64,000 nucleotides of DNA, taken from Paracoccaceae bacterium. GTDB lineage: Bacteria > Pseudomonadota > Alphaproteobacteria > Rhodobacterales > Rhodobacteraceae. A program made the translations under genes and the position numbers. The notes beneath the pieces were generated by a model, which had not been told where the DNA came from, did not search any database, and saw only the letters and a list, made by a program, of their open reading frames with translations. Shown here one piece after another: positions 29,032 through 38,695 of this stretch (position 1 is its first letter; the number at the start of each line of letters is the position of its first letter). Location of the stretch: positions 42,942 to 106,941 of the forward strand of contig CACDPV010000004.1 of NCBI GenBank assembly GCA_902554885.1, read 5' to 3'.

Positions 29032-29978
29032 TATATCGTCTCACTTTGCAAAATTATTGCTGTTTTAATTTCTTCAGGCTTAGAAATAGACACACACGAA
29101 ATGGAGCGGTTAATTCGACGTACCATCCCCGAAAGTGCTCGTCCTGCTCCAATTTCCCACATTTCTGTAACTCCATTTCTAGCCATCCATTCAACTGACT
29201 CCCTCCATCTAACAACTCCTGTAACTTGCTCAACAAGCAAACTACGAATTTCATCTGGTAGAGTAACTGCTAGCGCTTTAACATTAGAAACCAAAGGAAT
29301 GACCGGCTCTAGTATAGGAATAGTAGAAAGGGCATCTTTCATTTCTAAAGACGCTGGAGCCATAAGCTCACTATGAAATGGCGCGCTTACTGGTAGCAGT
29401 ACAGCACGTTTCGCTCCGGCCGCCTTTGCAATTTCTATTGCTCTTTCCACCGCACCCTTATGCCCAGAAACAACAACTTGTGAGGGATCATTATCGTTCG
29501 CTGCTTGGCAAACCTCATTTTTGGCTGCTGTTTTAGCTATGTCTACTAAATCGCTGTAACTTAGACCTAATATTGCAGCCATAGCGCCAATTCCAACGGG
29601 AACTGCATTTTGCATCGCTCTGCCACGAATACGAAGTAATTTCGCTGCATCGCTTATTGATAACGAACCGGCCATAGCTAGTGCAGAATACTCACCTAAT
29701 GAGTGGCCAGCAACGAATTTGGCATCACCAGCATTTAAGCCCTCGGACTGTAGAGCCCTAAAAGCCGCCAAAGTAGTTGCCATCAACGCCGGCTGAGCAT
29801 TTTCGGTGAGCGTTAACTCGTCAATGGAGCCATGCCAGATCAGATCACTTAATTTCTCACCTAATGCGTCATCAACCTCTTCATAAACAAGACGGGACTG
29901 AGGATATGCTTTAGACAGTTCCAGACCCATTCCTATGAATTGAGCGCCCTGCCCTGGTGCAATAAACGCAAGAGCCAT
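29031..29978 (-). CDS. fabD: Malonyl-CoA:ACP transacylase
   Basis: Loads malonate onto ACP. It is 315 residues from the ATG at 29978, chosen for the AAGGAGAA site just upstream and because the protein then starts MALAFIAPGQGAQ as in the family; the frame open to 30047 adds unrelated residues. The nucleophile is S93 in GHSLGEYSAL, with the partner histidine in APFHSELMAPA. First gene of the leftward fab cluster. Confidence 0.95.
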   Translation of the reverse strand: MALAFIAPGQGAQFIGMGLELSKAYPQSRLVYEEVDDALGEKLSDLIWHGSIDELTLTENAQPALMATTLAAFRALQSEGLNAGDAKFVAGHSLGEYSALAMAGSLSISDAAKLLRIRGRAMQNAVPVGIGAMAAILGLSYSDLVDIAKTAAKNEVCQAANDNDPSQVVVSGHKGAVERAIEIAKAAGAKRAVLLPVSAPFHSELMAPASLEMKDALSTIPILEPVIPLVSNVKALAVTLPDEIRSLLVEQVTGVVRWRESVEWMARNGVTEMWEIGAGRALSGMVRRINRSISCVSISKPEEIKTAIILQSETI

Positions 29979-30113
29979 AAAAATTCTCCTTTTCAATGAC
30001 GGCTTACATAACAGCCACCTTATCCGCAATGTAAATCTACTAATCATATCTAAATGAAACTACAGCGAGATATGTTAGCAAATTATTTAATAGCCTTACC
30101 AGGTACTTTTATA

Positions 30114-31520
30114 CTAAAATTTTGGTATGTTTACATCTGGCCATTTTGTGTGCTCATGCCATGCTTGAGCAATGCTTAAGATATGGCCATCTGAACCCTT
30201 TGCGCCTATTAATTGCAAGCCAACGGGTAAACCATTTTTGCCAAACCCAATTGGTATATTGAGCACTGGCAAACCTATTAAACCTGCCGGGATAGTTACT
30301 TGCATCCATCGATGATAAGTATCCATTTTTTGACTATTAATGGAGCCTGGATAAATCTTGGCGAGATCAAATGGCCAAACTTGAGTACTAGGCAAAACAA
30401 GCAAATCAAAGTTTTCGAAAAGTTCTGATGCCGCATTGTGCCATTTGGATTTCTTCAATGCTGAATTGTATATATCTTGACCGCTCAACGACAAGCTACG
30501 CTCTATTTCCCAAAGAGCTTCTGGCTTTAAATATTTCCGCAATTTGAGGTCTTCATAAATATCAATAAGGCCATTAGCAATTTGCCAGGCACGCAATTCA
30601 CTCCAAGAAGTCCAAATATCATTCATTTCAAATGGCGCCTTTAAGTCATGGATTATGGCACCCATCGAAGACATTTCGTTAAGTCCTTCTTGAGATAAAT
30701 CTAATAAATCTTCCTCAAAGGCCAATGTTCCACCCCAGTCTCCCAACCATCCAACCTTGATACCTTTCATAATAGGCTTTTCAGTGAAATCAGAGAAAGT
30801 CGTAACTGATGAAATGAAAGATCTATTTCCAGCACGATTGGCTTGAACGTCCAATAGCATAGCCAAATCTTTTGGTGATCGAGCCATTGGGCCCAAAGTC
30901 GACAATTGAGATAGAAAGATTTCTCCGGAAGGCTCTGGAGGAATAAGCCCCCAGGTGGGTCGCAAGCCATAAACATTATTCCAAGCGGCTGGGTTTCTTA
31001 GCGATCCCATCATGTCAGAACCGTCAGAAATACTTAACATTCTCGTAGCTAACGCAACTGCCGCTCCTCCAGATGAGCCCCCGCAAGTCTTGGAAAGATC
31101 GTAAGGATTTTTAGTTTTACCATACACTGGGTTAAAAGTATTACTGCCCAATCCAAACTCTGGCGTGTTTGTCTTTCCAATGAACAACGCGCCTGCAGCT
31201 CTTAATCTAGCCACCATTTGATCATCTTTTTGAGCAACTCTCTCTGCGTACAAAGGAGAGCCCTCGGTAGTTTTGAAACCTTTTACATTAGCTAAATCCT
31301 TAATTGCCATGGGCATTCCACCCAAGGCTCCCCCGAGCGACGTCTTTTCAGACGCAAGTTTGTAACAGTCTTCTTTACTATGCAAATTAACTAGAGCATT
31401 TACGTGTGGGTTTACAGTTTCAATCCGATTAAAGGTCTCCTGCATTAATTCATAAACGCTAAGTTTACCGGCTCTAATAAGTGCCTTTTGTTCCCAAGCT
31501 TCTTTGTTTAAAATATCCAC
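30114..31520 (-). CDS. Amidase-signature family hydrolase
   Basis: Amidase of 468 residues from the GTG at 31520 (AGG 6 nt upstream). An ATG frame from 31577 would overlap prfB by 41 nt and add non-family sequence. The Ser-Ser-Lys triad is visible: K74 in MAIKDLANVKG, the cis serine in CGGSSGGAA (149-150) and the nucleophile S173 in GSDMMGSLRNPAA. Both serines and the lysine are intact, so it should be active. The substrate is unknown. It does not look like GatA in context (no gatC or gatB nearby). Downstream of prfB, 16 nt apart. Confidence 0.85.
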   Translation of the reverse strand: MDILNKEAWEQKALIRAGKLSVYELMQETFNRIETVNPHVNALVNLHSKEDCYKLASEKTSLGGALGGMPMAIKDLANVKGFKTTEGSPLYAERVAQKDDQMVARLRAAGALFIGKTNTPEFGLGSNTFNPVYGKTKNPYDLSKTCGGSSGGAAVALATRMLSISDGSDMMGSLRNPAAWNNVYGLRPTWGLIPPEPSGEIFLSQLSTLGPMARSPKDLAMLLDVQANRAGNRSFISSVTTFSDFTEKPIMKGIKVGWLGDWGGTLAFEEDLLDLSQEGLNEMSSMGAIIHDLKAPFEMNDIWTSWSELRAWQIANGLIDIYEDLKLRKYLKPEALWEIERSLSLSGQDIYNSALKKSKWHNAASELFENFDLLVLPSTQVWPFDLAKIYPGSINSQKMDTYHRWMQVTIPAGLIGLPVLNIPIGFGKNGLPVGLQLIGAKGSDGHILSIAQAWHEHTKWPDVNIPKF

Positions 31521-31536
31521 AAAGTACCTATTGTTT

Positions 31537-32658
31537 TTAAGATGTTGCTTCAGCTCTTGATTTTCCAGAAAGATCAAGAGCTAGGGTAGCGGCCATCAAT
31601 TCATCGAGATTACCGTCCAGCACACCTTTTGTATCCGAAGTTTCATAGGAAGTTCGTAAATCCTTAACCATTTGGTATGGATGAAGGACATATGACCTAA
31701 TTTGGTTACCCCACCCCGCATCACCCTTATTCTCATGTGCCTCAGTTATCGCTGCATTTCTACGGTCCAATTCCATCTGATAAAGCCGAGACTTAAGCGC
31801 CTTCATCGCAATATCACGGTTTTGGTGCTGTGACTTCTCGGAGCTTGTGACAACGATTCCAGTAGGAGTATGTGTTATTCGAACTGCTGAGTCTGTTGTA
31901 TTTACATGTTGCCCACCTGCCCCAGATGAACGGAAAGTATCAATCCTAATGTCGTTGGGACTGATAGCAATATCAATATTATCATCCACTACAGGGTACA
32001 CCCATACTGAGCAAAAAGAAGTATGCCTTTTAGCCGCTGAGTCAAAAGGCGAAATTCTGACAAGTCGATGTACGCCACTTTCAGTTTTAAGCCAGCCATA
32101 TGCATTTTGGCCGGAAATTTTGTAACTTACTGATTTAAGTCCAGCCTCATCACCGGCGGTTTCAGACTGCAGTTCAACTTTGTAACCTGCTTTCTCAGCC
32201 CACCTAACATACATTCTGGAAATCATCCCTGCCCAATCACAACTTTCTGTACCCCCTGCTCCGGCATGAATCTCGAGAAAGGTATCATTTCCATCTGCCT
32301 CACCATTTAGTAAAGCTTCTAATTCTTTTGATGACGCCCTCATTTTAAGCTTTTGTAAAGCTGCAACCACTTCTTGTAATATTTCCTCATCAGCCTCAAT
32401 TTCAGCTAATTCGATTAACTCAATATTATCTTTTAGTTCGTTGCTGATCTTATCGTGGCCATCTACCTGATCAATAAAATTTTGACGCTCGCGCATAAGC
32501 TTTTGGGCTTTATCAGGTTCATTCCAAAGATCAGGGTCTTCTGTCAGGGCATCAAATTCTTCACGCTTTTTTTTAACATTATCCCAATCAAGCCTCTGCC
32601 TCAAAAGTGAAAGAGATTTTTCAATTTCATTGATAACAATTTGGATATCAGCGCGCAT
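31537..32658 (-). CDS. prfB: Peptide chain release factor 2
   Basis: Terminates translation at UGA/UAA, 373 residues. The stop-recognition tripeptide SPF is in RLVRISPFDSAAKRH, and the GGQ of the peptidyl-hydrolysis loop is in GAGGQHVNTTDSAVR. The frame is continuous: the programmed +1 frameshift known from enterobacterial prfB is absent, as in other alphaproteobacteria. It stands 64 nt downstream of mrcA, which is the usual order in this group. Confidence 0.96.
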   Translation of the reverse strand: MRADIQIVINEIEKSLSLLRQRLDWDNVKKKREEFDALTEDPDLWNEPDKAQKLMRERQNFIDQVDGHDKISNELKDNIELIELAEIEADEEILQEVVAALQKLKMRASSKELEALLNGEADGNDTFLEIHAGAGGTESCDWAGMISRMYVRWAEKAGYKVELQSETAGDEAGLKSVSYKISGQNAYGWLKTESGVHRLVRISPFDSAAKRHTSFCSVWVYPVVDDNIDIAISPNDIRIDTFRSSGAGGQHVNTTDSAVRITHTPTGIVVTSSEKSQHQNRDIAMKALKSRLYQMELDRRNAAITEAHENKGDAGWGNQIRSYVLHPYQMVKDLRTSYETSDTKGVLDGNLDELMAATLALDLSGKSRAEATS

Positions 32659-32722
32659 TATGAAAACTTAAATCCTTACCATTGAGAAAAATAACTAAAC
32701 CAGTGATGCATTAAGAGCAAGC

Positions 32723-35344
32723 TCAGTATAAACCACCTGCACTCAAAGTTCCCAAAGTTGCTTTAGGAGCTACTAATACAGTTTCACCAGTAGTAGTCTT
32801 AATCTCTCGCAGGCCAGTTTCACCAGGCTTTATTAAAGTAAAATTACTTCCCATTGCAAAGCCTCCATCAAAAGTTAAGCCAAACCTTGGTTCTTCACCA
32901 TCTCTAAAAAATTCTGAAACAACGTTTTCACCCTCGGCATCATCTGAAAGGCGCTCACCAGAATACCTATCTATCTTAATAAACTTACCTCCGGGAGGTA
33001 TTACAAAATCGGCCCCTCCATAAATCTCTGTTACAGCAGACATGAACTCGTTAAAAACCGGTCCACACATAGAGCCCCCTCCAGCCCCTTTTCCTAGTGG
33101 GCGCGGAATGTCATGCCCAATGTAACATCCTGCTACAATATTCGACGTAAAGCCCAAAAACCAGACATCTTTTGCTTCATTCGTGGTACCTGTTTTTCCA
33201 GCAGTTGGAACAGATAAGTTAACTGTCCTTCTAGCTGTACCACGGGAGACGACCCCCTCCATCATTGAGGTCAGTTGATAAGCCGTTGTTTGGTCCATTA
33301 CGCGTTCTCTATTGGTAAGAATAGTCGGAACTTCTCCTAAAGATAATTGGTCGATCCCACAATCTAAGCATATTCGCTGATCATGCTTAAATATGGTTTT
33401 ACCATAACGATCTTGGATCCGGTCAACTAGTGTGGGCATAACTCTCTCACCACCATTCGCAAACATCGCATAGGCAGCTACCATTCGATATAATGTTGTC
33501 TCCTCTGAACCAAGAGAATTTGCAAGGAATTCTTGCATATCATCATAAACTCCAAATTTTTCGGCATAGTTAGCAATAATATCTAGACCAACTTCACGAG
33601 CCAAACGAATTGTCATAAGATTTCTGGACATTTCTATCCCCGTTCGCAACGGTGTAGGACCGTAGAATTTTTCATTATAATTTTTTGGACGCCACAAACC
33701 TTGCGGCGTGTCAATTTCAATTGGAGCATCTACCACAACTGTGGCAGGAGAATACCCGCTATCTAAAGCTGATGCATATACAAATGGTTTGAAACTTGAG
33801 CCTGGCTGCCTTTTTGCTTGAGTGGCACGATTAAAAACCGAAGACTCGTAGGAAAAGCCTCCCTGCATGGCAATGATGCGTCCATTATTAACATCCATTG
33901 CCATGAAGGCGCCTTGGATTTCACTAACTTGCCGCAAACTCCAACGCAAAAAATTTCCATCTTGATCATAAAGCTTTCGGACTAAAACCACATCTCCAAC
34001 ATTGAGAAAATCTGAAAATTGTCCGGACACATCGTCCAACTTACCAGAATTTAAAAACTTTTTAACCCAAGTTATGTCTGTTGGAGGAATCCAATTTCCT
34101 TTAGCCGTTTCTTTAATTCCATCGATCCCGATACGAAGCTCAGAGTTTTCAATTCCAAGAACAACCGCGGGAACCCATTGACCATCCAAATTTATGTCCC
34201 TTGGCAACTGAAAACTGGCTAATGAATTTTGCCAGTTTATTTCATCATTTAAAATTTCGAATGGAATTGTTTTTCCAGTTCCCCGCCATACTCCTTGCTT
34301 ACGATCATATTTTTCAAGACCTCTTTGAAGCGCCAGAGCAGCTTTACGTTGCAAAAGTGGATCAAAAGTCGAACGAACAGTCATACCACCTGTAAAGAAC
34401 TCTTCTTCTCCAAAAGTACGGCTGAGTTGCCGCCTTATTTCATCTGTAAAGTAGTTTCGACTGGGTAATTCGGAGCGAAACCCTGCATAATCGCGACCCT
34501 GAACTGATCTTATTGGTCGTGTTAACTCATACTCATAGACCTCTTTAGAAAGATATTCATTCTGAAACATTTCTTTCAGGACATAATTACGCCGTACCAA
34601 TAAACGGCTTTTTTCTCGCACAGGATGGTAATCAGACGGGGCTTTCGGCAATGCAGCCAGAAAGGCAGCTTCGTTTGGAGCTAATTCATCTAACGTTTTA
34701 TTAAAGTAAGTCTGTGAGGCAGCTGTCACACCATATGAGTTTTGACCCAAAAAGATCTCATTTAAATATAACTCAAGAATTTGTTCTTTTGATAAACTTC
34801 TCTCGATACGTGTCGCCAATATTATTTCTTTTACCTTTCTCTCTGCTCTTCGAGATCGATCGAGTAAAAAATTCTTCATCACTTGCTGTGTTATTGTTGA
34901 TGCTCCCCTTATTCGCTTACCTCGTGATTGAATCGCATCAACTAAAGCAGCTAGTATGCCTCGCAGATCATAACCAGGATGATCATAAAAATTTTTATCT
35001 TCCGAAGAAATAAAAGCATGTTTTATCAAAGCTGGGATTTCATTAGCCGGTGTGAATAGACGTCTCTCCTTTGCAAATTCATCAATTATTTTACCCTCCG
35101 CAGAGTAAATTCTGCTAATTGTTGGAGGTTTATACTGTGCAAGAGATTTATGACTTGGCAAATCACGGCCATATACCCAAAAAATACCGCCCAATGACAA
35201 ACCACATACAATGGCGGTCATAGTAATAAGAGTAAAAATGGTACCCAGAAAACTGAATATCGCTCTAACAGATTTAATTATCAAACCTATTGTTCTTGAA
35301 TGACTAAAAAATGGTGCTTGTGACTTTGACTTGAACATTGTCAT
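32723..35344 (-). CDS. mrcA: Penicillin-binding protein 1A
   Basis: Bifunctional peptidoglycan synthase, 873 residues. It has an N-terminal membrane anchor (about 25-52), a glycosyltransferase domain with the catalytic glutamate in SSEDKNFYDHPGYD and the RGASTITQQ block, and a transpeptidase domain with SSFK (nucleophile serine), the SRN motif (EMSRNLMTI) and KTGTT. Start M1 or M3 is uncertain. It is followed by prfB and preceded by amiC, both cell-wall or core genes in the usual order. Confidence 0.95.
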   Translation of the reverse strand: MTMFKSKSQAPFFSHSRTIGLIIKSVRAIFSFLGTIFTLITMTAIVCGLSLGGIFWVYGRDLPSHKSLAQYKPPTISRIYSAEGKIIDEFAKERRLFTPANEIPALIKHAFISSEDKNFYDHPGYDLRGILAALVDAIQSRGKRIRGASTITQQVMKNFLLDRSRRAERKVKEIILATRIERSLSKEQILELYLNEIFLGQNSYGVTAASQTYFNKTLDELAPNEAAFLAALPKAPSDYHPVREKSRLLVRRNYVLKEMFQNEYLSKEVYEYELTRPIRSVQGRDYAGFRSELPSRNYFTDEIRRQLSRTFGEEEFFTGGMTVRSTFDPLLQRKAALALQRGLEKYDRKQGVWRGTGKTIPFEILNDEINWQNSLASFQLPRDINLDGQWVPAVVLGIENSELRIGIDGIKETAKGNWIPPTDITWVKKFLNSGKLDDVSGQFSDFLNVGDVVLVRKLYDQDGNFLRWSLRQVSEIQGAFMAMDVNNGRIIAMQGGFSYESSVFNRATQAKRQPGSSFKPFVYASALDSGYSPATVVVDAPIEIDTPQGLWRPKNYNEKFYGPTPLRTGIEMSRNLMTIRLAREVGLDIIANYAEKFGVYDDMQEFLANSLGSEETTLYRMVAAYAMFANGGERVMPTLVDRIQDRYGKTIFKHDQRICLDCGIDQLSLGEVPTILTNRERVMDQTTAYQLTSMMEGVVSRGTARRTVNLSVPTAGKTGTTNEAKDVWFLGFTSNIVAGCYIGHDIPRPLGKGAGGGSMCGPVFNEFMSAVTEIYGGADFVIPPGGKFIKIDRYSGERLSDDAEGENVVSEFFRDGEEPRFGLTFDGGFAMGSNFTLIKPGETGLREIKTTTGETVLVAPKATLGTLSAGGLY

Positions 35345-35356
35345 TTCTCTTATTCG

Positions 35357-36562
35357 TCATTGCATTCTTTTGTTTCCCAATAATTGGTCTTCTGCGACCC
35401 ATTCTAAAATTCCCGAAGATATCGCTAAAGCGAATTTCTCAGCCCAATCTCGATCTTGCAAGTTTTTTAAATCAGAACTCGTTGACATGAAACCAGTTTC
35501 AATCAAAATTGAAGGCACGCTAGGCAGCTTCAAAACAGAGAAGTTGGCCTTTCGCAATGGTGTTGGATTTAACGTAATACTAAAATTTTCTAAGTTTTTT
35601 AAAATTGCTTCTGAAAACGCATAAGACCTAACGGTATTTTCGCTTCTTAACAGGCCCATTAAAGCAGATGTGATTGCAGTTTCAGTACCCGTGAGATCTA
35701 GACCAGAAATCAGTTCGTCTCCTCCATGCCTGGAAGCCAGGCTAGCACTAGCTTGATCCGAAGCTTCTTGCGATAAAGTATAAACTGTTGATCCATAAGC
35801 CTTACCTTTTTTAACTATATCAGCGTGAAGAGATATAAAAAGGTCAGCATTAACTCGAACTGCTAGCATAAGTCTTTCATCCAAAGACGTAAATTCATCA
35901 ATTTTCCTAGTAAGAATGACCGTTGTGTTATCAAGACGTTCTATTTCCTCTGCTACCACCTTAGCCAAAGAGAGCATTAAATCAGCTTCACGAATGGTTT
36001 TCACCTGAGCGCCAGGGTCCACGCCACCGTGACCAGGATCAATCACAACAATTAATTTATTATTTTTATTATAATCGAAATCCTTCTTTATATTTACCAA
36101 CCTTTCATCATGAATATCATTACCAAACAGTTTAACGATCCCATCGAACTCTTTTTGATTTATTGGGAATAGCTCAAAGCTCAGCTCAACTTTAGAACCA
36201 TCCAATTTCAGCGGTTTCATCGCAAGATTTTGAACTTTCATCGGTGTTTCTAATTTAATAGAAATAGCTGACCAACCCTCGATAGCTTTTAAGAAATTTA
36301 TCTCTCCCATTATTGGAGAACTCGTTATTTCTAAATCATCCAGCGAATTTATCGTCGATGTATCGAGCTCTACGACAATTCTGTTTGGATCATTTAAACT
36401 ATAGACCTTGAATGGTACCATCTCATCTAATTTTAATCTGAATTCGTATGCATGAGAAAAATTTGAGGCATTTGCAATTTGAACTAAAGAAATAGTGCTA
36501 AACTTAAGTCCAATAATTACTATTGAAAGAAAAAACAAAAATAATGTTTTTAAAAATTTCAT
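35357..36562 (-). CDS. amiC: N-acetylmuramoyl-L-alanine amidase (AmiC type)
   Basis: Periplasmic amidase that splits septal peptidoglycan, 401 residues. It has an N-terminal export signal or anchor (about 5-25), an AMIN domain (about 35-150) for envelope targeting, and the zinc amidase_3 domain (about 168-390) with VVIDPGHGGVDPGA, the glutamate in READLMLSLA, SLHAD and IETGFMSTSSD. It overlaps the aminotransferase by 4 nt and lies 12 nt upstream of mrcA, so the wall genes are one transcription unit. Confidence 0.92.
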   Translation of the reverse strand: MKFLKTLFLFFLSIVIIGLKFSTISLVQIANASNFSHAYEFRLKLDEMVPFKVYSLNDPNRIVVELDTSTINSLDDLEITSSPIMGEINFLKAIEGWSAISIKLETPMKVQNLAMKPLKLDGSKVELSFELFPINQKEFDGIVKLFGNDIHDERLVNIKKDFDYNKNNKLIVVIDPGHGGVDPGAQVKTIREADLMLSLAKVVAEEIERLDNTTVILTRKIDEFTSLDERLMLAVRVNADLFISLHADIVKKGKAYGSTVYTLSQEASDQASASLASRHGGDELISGLDLTGTETAITSALMGLLRSENTVRSYAFSEAILKNLENFSITLNPTPLRKANFSVLKLPSVPSILIETGFMSTSSDLKNLQDRDWAEKFALAISSGILEWVAEDQLLGNKRMQ

Positions 36563-37710
36563 TTTATTATGTATTTACTCATGAACTTTTCCAGACGCTT
36601 CAATCCCTCTTTCAGATCCGAAGTACTGCAGGCGTATGACAAACGAATTGTTTTAAGACCACGCTCTGGATCAAAGTCAATCCCTGGAGTAATGGCAACG
36701 TGCACCTCATCCAGAACACTCTTGGCAAAATTTACACTATCACCCGTATACTCTGACACATCTATGTAAAAGTAAAAGGCACCATCTGGTGGGGCAAAGT
36801 TTTTTAGACCCAATTTTGGCAATTCTTCTATCAGAATAGTCCGATTTTCTTCATATGTTTTGAGATTTAAATTTAATTCATCAGAGGCATCTAGCGCTCC
36901 TAAAGCCGCAATTTGTGAAATGTGCGGTGCGCAAATAAACATATTTTGTGCCAATCTTTCAAATTGTCGAATATGATTTTTAGGAACGACTATCCATCCC
37001 AACCTCCATCCTGTCATTGAAAAATATTTTGAAAATGAATTTATAACAATACAATCATCCGAAACCTCTAGAGCCGACACAGCTCTGGATTCATACTCAA
37101 TACCATGATAGATTTCATCACTGATGAAAACCGTTTGTTTCATTTTACAAGCATCTATTAGTTTTTCGAGATCATGTTTATTTAACATAGAACCAGTTGG
37201 ATTGGCGGGGGAAGCAACAAGTAAGCCATCGAGACTATTATTAATAATGTCAGCTGCTACTGGCTGAAATTTGTTATTATTGAATGTCTTAATTGTGCTA
37301 TTATTTAGACTGAGCGCTTTTAGAATTTGTCTGTAACTTGGATAACCAGGTGACCCTACGCCTATCGTATCACCAACATCAAAAAGCCCAGTAAATGTAA
37401 GTATAAACGCGCCTGAAGATCCAGGAGTTACTATAATTCTTTCAGGTTCAACTTTGACATTATACCATCGCAAATATAAGTCCGCTATTTTTTCCCTCAG
37501 TTCCGGAATACCAAGGGCTACGGTGTAACCCATTGTAGACTTCGAGATTTTATTTTTCACGCTCTCAGCGGCCATTTTAGGAGCCGAAGTTCCAGGCTGC
37601 CCGACTTCTAGATGTATAACTTCATACCCAGATTTTTCTTTCTTACTAGCAGCCTCCATAACGTCCATTACAATAAAGGGGTCGACTGATCCGCGAGCAG
37701 AGTTTTTCAT
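36559..37710 (-). CDS. Class I/II pyridoxal-phosphate aminotransferase
   Basis: A 383-residue fold-type I aminotransferase. The Schiff-base lysine is in NSFSKYFSMTGWRLGW, and the cofactor-binding blocks PGSSGAFIL and SPANPTGSML are present. The arrangement resembles aspartate/aromatic aminotransferases, but the substrate cannot be told. Its stop overlaps amiC (ATGA, 36559-36562), which is unusual for a metabolic gene next to a wall amidase. Next on the other side is the divergent dsbA-like gene. Confidence 0.87.
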   Translation of the reverse strand: MKNSARGSVDPFIVMDVMEAASKKEKSGYEVIHLEVGQPGTSAPKMAAESVKNKISKSTMGYTVALGIPELREKIADLYLRWYNVKVEPERIIVTPGSSGAFILTFTGLFDVGDTIGVGSPGYPSYRQILKALSLNNSTIKTFNNNKFQPVAADIINNSLDGLLVASPANPTGSMLNKHDLEKLIDACKMKQTVFISDEIYHGIEYESRAVSALEVSDDCIVINSFSKYFSMTGWRLGWIVVPKNHIRQFERLAQNMFICAPHISQIAALGALDASDELNLNLKTYEENRTILIEELPKLGLKNFAPPDGAFYFYIDVSEYTGDSVNFAKSVLDEVHVAITPGIDFDPERGLKTIRLSYACSTSDLKEGLKRLEKFMSKYIIK

Positions 37711-37922
37711 TTATTATACCAAAATCTTGTTTTAAATTCTAAATCATGGGCATTTTTTATATACCTAAAAAAATATTAAGTATAAAGATGGTCAGTTCAG
37801 AAGATTATTTGATATGGTTATAACTAGATATATCCTAGGGCTCAAATGTCGAAATTACTTGATAACAAAGTGTAGATTTGATTTTAACTGATGTGAATTT
37901 CAATTTATATAAGTTTAGAACT

Positions 37923-38672
37923 ATGATTTATAAATTATTAATCGTCTTACTGTGTTTCTTACCCTTTAGCTCAATATCTATTGCATTTGACTTAAACAAT
38001 ATGACAAATGCAGATCGAGAAACGTTACAAGAAGAAATACGGCGATATATTCTTGAAAATCCAGATATAATTTTTGAAGCAGCTGATCTGGTAAGAAAGC
38101 GGGAAGCAGCACTAGAAAATCAAGAAGACAAAGACCTAATCAGATCCAATTTCAATGAAGTTTTTAACGATAATTATTCTTATGTCGGAGGCAACCCAGA
38201 CGGTGATATTTCCCTAGTAGAGTTTGTGGATTATAAATGTGGCTATTGCCGTAAGGCCTCTGAGATAGTTCGTGAATTCCTCAAAACAGATAGAAACATT
38301 CGATTTGTTGTAAAAGAATTCCCTATTTTAGGTGAAGCGTCACTTATCAGCTCAAAATTTGCTATAGCCGTGAAAAATATTGGGGGACCAGAAGACTATA
38401 AATTTGTTCACGACATACTGTTGACCCTTACTGCCGACCCTAGTGAAGCCTACCTGCGGAGAATTGCAAATGAATTGCAACTAGATCCTGAAGAGCTTTT
38501 TACAGCCATGGAATCTGAGCGCGTATTGCAGGAAATTTCTCAAACTAGCGAATTAGCAAAAAAACTACAGATAAGTGGAACGCCAACATTTATTTTAGAA
38601 GAACAAGTATTACGCGGATTTGTACCTTTGGATGTACTATTGCAAGTGGCTGAGACTGTACGTAATAAATAA
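37923..38672 (+). CDS. DsbA-family thiol-disulfide oxidoreductase, exported
   Basis: Periplasmic thioredoxin-fold protein, 249 residues. The start is the ATG at 37923 (MIYKLLIVLLCFLPFSSISIA), which gives a clean signal peptide; a TTG at 37878 was passed over. After a helical leader (about 30-80) the thioredoxin domain has the active site CGYC (C106, C109) in VDYKCGYCRKA and the cis-proline in GTPTFIL. It makes disulfides in exported proteins, or isomerises them. The nearby convergent hydrolase is not functionally linked. Confidence 0.86.
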   Translation: MIYKLLIVLLCFLPFSSISIAFDLNNMTNADRETLQEEIRRYILENPDIIFEAADLVRKREAALENQEDKDLIRSNFNEVFNDNYSYVGGNPDGDISLVEFVDYKCGYCRKASEIVREFLKTDRNIRFVVKEFPILGEASLISSKFAIAVKNIGGPEDYKFVHDILLTLTADPSEAYLRRIANELQLDPEELFTAMESERVLQEISQTSELAKKLQISGTPTFILEEQVLRGFVPLDVLLQVAETVRNK

Positions 38673-38695
38673 TCAAGCGTTTTGTTTTATAAACC

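Noticed and set aside
31537..32658. Programmed frameshift in prfB
   Set aside because: The reading frame is continuous with no in-frame UGA near codon 26; the gene has the unshifted alphaproteobacterial form.
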